64,000 bases of DNA from Cheilinus undulatus (taxonomy: Eukaryota; Chordata; Actinopteri; Labriformes; Labridae). A program made the position numbers and the translations under genes. Below, one piece after another: positions 58,751 through 64,000 of the stretch. Location of the stretch: positions 55,737,276 to 55,801,275 of the forward strand of contig NC_054867.1 of the NCBI RefSeq assembly GCF_018320785.1, written 5' to 3'. Below the pieces are notes generated by a model that was not told the origin of the DNA, did no database searches, and saw only the letters and a program-made list of their open reading frames with translations. Position 1 is the stretch's first letter, and every line of letters starts with the position of its first letter.

Positions 58751-59557
58751 CCTCCTGAGACCTGAGCCTTTGACTGGAGAGCATTTTTATTTTCTCCCAT
58801 TTATTTGGGAAAAATATTGTCAGATAAGTGAAAATATCAGCCTTGTCGTTAAACAGGATTTTCTTGGAAATTTTTCCTTTCCAAAACCCCCTAAAATTCC
58901 ATGATTAAAATAATGTCTCTGAAAATACTAAGACATATTTTTAAAGTACCCAAATACTTCTTTAGATAATACTCGAATCTTTCAGTGAAAATTCATCAGA
59001 AAGCCCGAAAATTCCAATAAAAATTACCCAAAAAATTCCATGCAAATTTCAGAAAATTTCAAGCAAATTCCCCAAATACTAAAGTAAATTCCCCCTTCAA
59101 TTTCTTGGAAAACTCTAGATATATTTTCAAGAAACATTCTCCAAAATTCCATGAAAATGATGGAAATAACCCAAACCCCCTCAAGTTTTCTAAGAAAAAT
59201 GCAGAAAAATTCAAATGACAATCCGGAAGCCCAAATTCCCAATCCAACTTCCCAAAAAATTCCTAATAATTTCCCCATATTCCCATGAAAGTGCATTATT
59301 AAAATTAAAATGAACTGAAAGCTATGAAACCCTCCAATCGTATCCTCTTATTTCAATAAAAAAAAACTTTGATAAATTCCAAGCAAATTCCCTAAAATAT
59401 CCAGACAGCAAATTATCCCAGCATTTCAAGCAAATACCTTAAACTTGAACGGACATTTTAACAATTATTACATCAATTCTAATACCAAAAATGATTGCTA
59501 TAATGTAGGAAAGCCAAAATGTAATGTCCTCATATGCGGATGCAGGGTCTTAGGAGG
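58751..59557. mobile_element. TTAA-flanked MITE with CCTCCTGAGACC termini, copy 2
   Basis: TTAA at 58747-58750 and 59558-59561 flanks the inverted ends CCTCCTGAGACC and GGTCTTAGGAGG. It shares with copy 1 (33313-34086) the AAAATTCCATGCAAATTTC and AAAGCCAAAATGTAATGTCC blocks and the overall order. The interior is a degenerate AAATTCC tandem. No transposase. Confidence 0.88.
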
Positions 59558-59733
59558 TTAAAAACACAAACTAAACATCCTTGATGCTCCATAAAAGTAA
59601 CCTGCGTTACTGACATGAATGGACATTAACGTCTCTTTCCCCGTCATTTTCCTACCAATAAACAATGACAACGTGATATGAAGTCGGCATAGTTACAAAT
59701 TCACGGTGTGACGTCACCATTTTCTCTACATCA

Positions 59734-59806
59734 GTTTCCGTAGTGTAGTGGTTATCACGTTCGCCTAACACGCGAAAGGTCCCCGGTTCGAAACCGGGCG
59801 GAAACA
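59734..59806 (+). tRNA. tRNA-Val (anticodon AAC)
   Basis: A 73-nt cloverleaf. Acceptor strands GTTTCCG and CGGAAAC pair fully, with discriminator A. The D arm carries A box TAGTGTAGTGGTTATCA. The anticodon loop is CCTAACACG with AAC at positions 34-36. The T arm is CCCCGGTTCGAAACCGGGG-like with a perfect B box GGTTCGAAACC. No intron, and CCA is not encoded, as in eukaryotes. To my memory it is identical to the main vertebrate tRNA-Val-AAC, so it is very likely functional. Confidence 0.97.
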
Positions 59807-60335
59807 TCTTTATGCTTTCGTAACAATGTTGAAGTTCTTCAAAATTCACTCTTATGTTCATTCAGTGTTCTTTTAATGTTTCTGATCATGTTACCGTATT
59901 CCGTAATCTAAAGAGAAGATGTAATAGACAGATCTGGGATATTTCCTATCCTCATCTATGCAAAGCTTCCTTCATTTATGTGGTAACAGCGCCCTCGTGT
60001 GGTGGTGGTTGGTGGTGGTTATAGTACAGACGGGGATCCTCAGCTCGTCTCCTTTGCTTGCTGACGATCTCATAAACGGAAAATAGCTCTGCCATTTTTT
60101 TCAAATATTAAAGTCGAGCAGTAATTTCACTCAAATTAAAATGCACATAAAGCAACATTAATAGTGTCGTCACTCATGTAATACACTCTTTTGGCCATTG
60201 AGGAGATTTGGTGGCGCTCTTTCACCCTTTTGGATGACAGGATTTACAGCATGATAGAAAACAACATTAAAACGGTGCTTTACAAGCTTTTGCCTTTTTG
60301 CATAAAGCACTACTAAGAACAAATTAAAATCTCAA

Positions 60336-60353
60336 GGTTAGGGTTAGGGTTAG
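60336..60353 (+). repeat. Short interstitial telomere-like repeat
   Basis: GGTTAGGGTTAGGGTTAG, about three vertebrate telomere hexamers, lies between the tRNA-Val and the tRNA-Asp genes. It may be chance or a repair scar. Confidence 0.7.
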
Positions 60354-60521
60354 TGATACTTGTTAAACCTTCACAGTGAAATATGATCTGTTATTATTAT
60401 AAAAACAAGAGAATATGAATCACCAAAAAGATTGATGTTTACCATAAAGCGTAATTAAGCCTTAATTTAAAACCTACACATATTTTGTAACCTTTCTTCA
60501 TTCCCTGTAATAAAGATGTCC

Positions 60522-60593
60522 CTCCCCGTCGGGGAATCGAACCCCGGTCTTCCGCGTGACAGGCGGAGATACTGTCCACTATACTAACGAGGA
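60522..60593 (-). tRNA. tRNA-Asp (anticodon GTC), copy 1
   Basis: A 72-nt cloverleaf on the - strand. Acceptor TCCTCGT pairs with ACGGGGA (one wobble), discriminator G. A box region TAGTATAGTGG, anticodon loop CCTGTCACG with GTC, T arm CGGGGTTCGATTCCCCG with B box GGTTCGATTCC. Compared with the canonical vertebrate gene, as I remember it, the D loop and the anticodon-stem ends differ but pairing is kept (a U-A pair at the stem end). Probably functional. Confidence 0.95.
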
Positions 60594-61326
60594 TTGGCTA
60601 TCAACAAAAATGGTATGCGGCCAGAATTGGGGCTCTATTCCAGAGCTTACGGTAGAAAGAAATCTAGGTCTAAAGGTCAGCATCCAAAACAGAGTGACTA
60701 ATCGGAGTTTTACACGGTCGAAGGATAAAATTAACAAATGTATCTAAACACAAACACTTTAACAAACTCTGTTAATCTACGACGTTATGAAAAATACTAT
60801 CATTCTTTATTTCCTTTTAATTTGTTTACTCTGGAACAGGAACAAAACAAATATTTCCTCATAAATTGTCTGAGTATTACGGTACTTTTGGCGTGGTTGA
60901 AGAACATTCTAAGACCGTCAAAATTTCGATCATCTTCAGCAGACTATGAAACTGACATTCATTAATCAAAATTGACTAAATAACGTTGATTAATGCAGCC
61001 GTGATTGAAAAAAGGGCCCTATAGAGACGCTCAAGCAAAATATAAATAAATCTATATTATGATAAAAATTCTTTTTTTTTTTTGTATTTGAAGCCCTTGA
61101 AGTCATGACAAATGACAAAGCAATAACACTTCTGGACATTTTAAACGAATATAATCTACAATAAAAGCCACAGTTTTTTATTTAATTATTATTATTATTT
61201 TTAAATTTGTTATATTATTTATTTCCATTTATTCATTTTACTATCTAATTGTTGTTTTATTAACTCAGGGTTTGGTCAACTATTTACTAACCAGTTCAGT
61301 AAATCCTTAGAAAAAAAAGAAAAAGT

Positions 61327-61398
61327 CTCCCCGTCGGGGAATCGAACCCCGGTCTTCCGCGTGACAGGCGGAGATACTGTCCACTATACTAACGAGGA
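61327..61398 (-). tRNA. tRNA-Asp (anticodon GTC), copy 2
   Basis: Identical in sequence to copy 1 across the 72-nt gene as far as I can see, including the non-canonical D loop and anticodon-stem bases. The 5' flank (61399-61537) is also duplicated from copy 1, whereas the 3' flank is not. Probably functional. Confidence 0.95.
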
Positions 61399-61539
61399 TT
61401 AGCTATGTTGGGAAATGGTATGCGGCGAGAATTGGGGCTCTATTCCAGAGTTTACGGTGGAAAGAAATCTAGGTCTAAAGGTCAGCATCCAAACAGAGTG
61501 ACTAGTCGGAGTTTTACGCGGTTAAAGTTTAATTATAAA

Positions 61540-62855
61540 CTCTTATTAACTCTAAATTTATCAGAGCCACCTCCATTGGAAGCTTCACTGTGAATACACT
61601 GTTTGTTGCCTATAAGCTATTGACAATCCGTTTTACCCAACATTTAAATGAGTAATAAATTTTAACATCTCAGACTGGAACTTTCGCCTTGGACACAGGA
61701 CTTATGCGCATGGATTATCGTAACACACACTGTTAAAAAGAAGATGAGTCGTGCGTTTCAAATGATGGTTTTATCTCCTATTTGTCCTGCCCTTAAGTGC
61801 ATAATGTACGCTCTCTCTCTCTCTCTCAATATAGGCCTATTAAAGGTCAATAAAGTCCAATAGGCTGAACTCTTATTTACAGGAAAGCTTTTAACAACAA
61901 TCAAATATATATATTACTTTATTCCTTCCAACAATGAGGAGCACCAATATCTGCTCAGCACAAGGCAATAAAGCTACACAATAAACAACAGAATGACGAC
62001 AGCACGTCAAAAGCAAAATGCAAACAAGCTTTAGCAACACAAAGGTGCTGAAATTGTCAAAATATTATCGTCTGCATGGGTTAATATGCTGGCCTGTTGC
62101 AACTGCATGTACTGATAATGCATAGAAAAATAACAGCTATGCACCATAAGTCTAATAACCTCATTTAGACTTGAACAGCAGGTGTGGGACAGCACAGACA
62201 GCAGCTCTATGCCATTAGGATCACCTCATTACTCCCAAACATGACTGTAGAATATAATTATGATTTTATCACAGGTGAAATGAAGCCTACCTTTAGATCT
62301 TATTTAATATTCTAATTATCTGAGACACAGAATTTTGGGTTTTCATTTCTGTAAGCCATAATCATCAACATTTCAAGAAATAAAGGCTTGAAATATTTCA
62401 CTCTATGTGTAACAAGTCTATATAATATATGGGTTTCACTTTCAAAAAAGAGAGACAAAAAATACTGAATTTTTCACGATAATCTTATTTTTTGAGATGT
62501 ACCTGTATATTCACTACCCTAAAAATTGTCAGGCAAGGGCAGAGCCCTCGCACCTCAGGGGTTGCGTGGTGTACTTTAAGGTCCAGGGTGGCACAGAGAC
62601 TGAAAACATATCTTTGCAAGAGCCACAATCCAATAGTTATAATAATAATAAATGATTAAAAAAAGATTAGTTCAATGTATTTTATATTAGGTATAACTAA
62701 GAAATCAGAGATAAAACACATTTAGAGTTTATAAATATTAGAGAGCATGCAGAGAGCTTACCTTAAACTCTGTTGTTTCGTGGAGAATTCTGTGGCTCAG
62801 CGTTTGGTTGACTATTTACCTGCTTGTTTGGAAGATTGATTAAATCCAGGGAAAA
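61540..62855. other. Intergenic stretch, nothing recognised
   Basis: AT-rich DNA with a CT run near 61810-61827. No gene or delimited repeat. Confidence 0.45.
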
Positions 62856-62861
62856 GCATTC

Positions 62862-62923
62862 CTCCCCGTCAGGGAATCGAACCCCAGTCTACCGGTGGCC
62901 AGCCGCCAATAGCCGAAGGAGAC
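62862..62923 (-). pseudogene. tRNA-Asp pseudogene (3' part preserved)
   Basis: On the - strand the 3' end ACGGGGAG, the T arm GGGGTTCGATTCCCTG and a GTAGAC variable region match the tRNA-Asp genes at 60.5 and 61.3 kb. The anticodon region reads TGGCCAC in place of TGTCACG, and the D arm and acceptor 5' strand are lost. The B box survives. A second B-box-like GGTTCGAAACC lies close by at 62960-62970 on the + strand. Confidence 0.7.
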
Positions 62924-62989
62924 AAAATCAGTGAACAGGAGGCTTTTCAGACAGGTATGGGTTCGAAACCAGCTCGAGGCACACAAAAT

Positions 62990-63950
62990 TTCTAAGAACT
63001 GATCCAGAATTACTGGATAGATTGTCAGTGCATCTTTAAGTGGATAAACTTTGATGATTAATGCAATTACATACATATATTTAGGGACAAGTGTTTTAAT
63101 TCTTAATCTATTTGAATGAAAATAAAATACTGACTTATAGTGTAACTATGTAAAGTTTGTTGACTTTAAGTAAACATTATAATTAACTACACACACCTTA
63201 TGCATTAAACCTGGCACAAAACGATTCAAATCTGGCCCAGAGAGTAGAGTGGCACTCTCAATTTATAAATAATATAATATATAATATATAATGTAACATT
63301 GAAATTATGCATACTCTCCAAAATTAGCTTCAGTGTTACTATTAAAATGATTAAATTAAGACAGTGGTGAGATGCAAATGAGTATTAGTTAACATTTTCA
63401 CTAGGCTAGCTATTTCTTGGTGGTGATCCTCTGTTTTGGTCAAAAATAGCACACTTTGAAAATGCAGCAAAACAAGTAAAAGTCCTTAATAACAACCCTA
63501 TTAAATATAAAGTCTCCAAATATTAAACATTAAAGAGTAAGGTAAATTATCTGCAGTGCAGTTAAATAACCATGGCCATTGGTTAAAAACTATATCTGTT
63601 GATTTACTTTTTTATTTTACAGCCATATTAATATTTGATTTTTCTTACTGCTGTAAATGCTTCAGGTTTCAAAGGAGTAAAGTCCCTGAGTAAATCTTGT
63701 GAGTCTTGTTTTAGTACCAATAGCAAGTAAACCAGAACAGTAATGCCTTCAAGATTTTTTATTAGACAGTGATAAAACTACACAGCCATTCACAGGATGC
63801 AAAAAAGCAGAGCTGATAATAATTTACATTTCACTGCAATTACGTTATTAAGGTGCTTAAAATGAATCACCAAAGGCTGCCGACATGTAAGGAACAGTCA
63901 AATACTTTTCACAGTTACAAATAGTTGGTAAACAAATAACTAACCTATAA
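62990..63950. other. Intergenic stretch, nothing recognised
   Basis: AT-rich DNA, including an AATATAATATATAATATA run near 63268-63290. No gene. Confidence 0.45.
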
Positions 63951-63952
63951 GG

Positions 63953-64000
63953 TAGGGCTGGACAATTAATTGAATTTTGATCGTGATTTCAATTTTGGCC
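63953..64000. mobile_element. hAT-type MITE, TAGGGCTG family, cut by the window edge
   Basis: It starts TAGGGCTGGACAATTAATTG, the same terminus as the copy at 29166, and continues GATCGTGATTTCAATTTTGG to the end of the window. The upstream octamer CTATAAGG (63945-63952) would be its target duplication, to be matched beyond the window. Confidence 0.75.

Larger units (their letters stand above)
60522..61537 (-). repeat. Duplicated tRNA-Asp units with shared 5' flank
   Basis: Unit 1 (60522-60730) and unit 2 (61327-61537) share the tRNA plus about 140 bp of 5' flank, including GAATTGGGGCTCTATTCCAG, GAAAGAAATCTAGGTCTAAA and GGTCAGCATCCAAA. The flanks differ by scattered substitutions and small indels while the tRNAs are alike. 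The units lie about 800 bp apart in the same orientation, with unrelated sequence between them. Confidence 0.92.

Noticed and set aside
59024..59296. 90-residue Phe/Gly-rich - strand frame
   Set aside because: Lies in the AAATTCC core of a TTAA MITE.
62840..63076. 78-residue - strand frame
   Set aside because: Overlaps the tRNA-Asp pseudogene and has no domain.

Overview
The window looks like teleost nuclear DNA. It is AT-rich and intron-rich, full of CA/GT microsatellites, and carries typical fish repeats: an L2-type LINE, Tc1-like elements, hAT- and TTAA-type MITEs and tRNA-derived SINEs. It also holds nuclear tRNA genes with internal A and B boxes. No bacterial-style coding is present. 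Almost all longer open frames fall in repeats or are chance frames.

Only one host protein gene is convincing: pmepa1 (prostate transmembrane protein, androgen induced 1; TMEPAI) on the + strand. Its coding exons lie at 28907-28964, 39090-39244, 42324-42377, 42474-42832 and 42949 (or 42916)-43261. Frames join exactly across every proposed junction. The product is a type I-like membrane protein with a very short ectodomain, one helix, a PPNR Smad-interaction motif and two PY motifs. It is expected to damp TGF-beta/Smad signalling and to recruit NEDD4-family ligases. A GC-rich 5' region precedes exon 1, and a long 3' UTR probably extends to about 45.7 kb.

Layout. 1-28 kb is intergenic and repeat-laden: hAT MITEs at 1694, 3948 and 5762; Tc1 fossils at 5424 and 13175; a GT-rich quasi-repeat at 8590-10015 split by a MITE; a TAGTCC minisatellite at 13.4-13.9 kb; a broken L2 LINE on the - strand at 16.0-18.74 kb; a ~50-bp TTAGTT/AACTAA tandem array near 21 kb; a complete but dead Tc1-like transposon at 22978-24208; and a nested TTAA-MITE at 25.4-26.8 kb. 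28.4-45.7 kb is pmepa1. Its ~10-kb first intron holds a ~2.9-kb array of a 23-bp minisatellite (about 127 units), and its second intron holds a second nested TTAA-MITE. 45.7-64 kb is intergenic: a decayed inverted relative of the 23-bp satellite near 50 kb, local tandem duplications, and a tRNA cluster at 59.7-62.9 kb (Val-AAC, two duplicated Asp-GTC copies and one Asp pseudogene).

The most interesting points are: (1) the 23-bp intronic minisatellite with higher-order structure and a diverged inverted relative about 11 kb beyond its distal end; (2) a small pmepa1 intron whose retention would remove the second PY motif; (3) five palindromic Smad boxes (GTCTAGAC) near a Smad-feedback gene; (4) the tandem tRNA-Asp duplication; and (5) two copies of one MITE carrying different transposons in about the same internal segment. 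I found no new enzymatic or defence system. All identifications are from reading the sequence and from memory of the families, with no database search.
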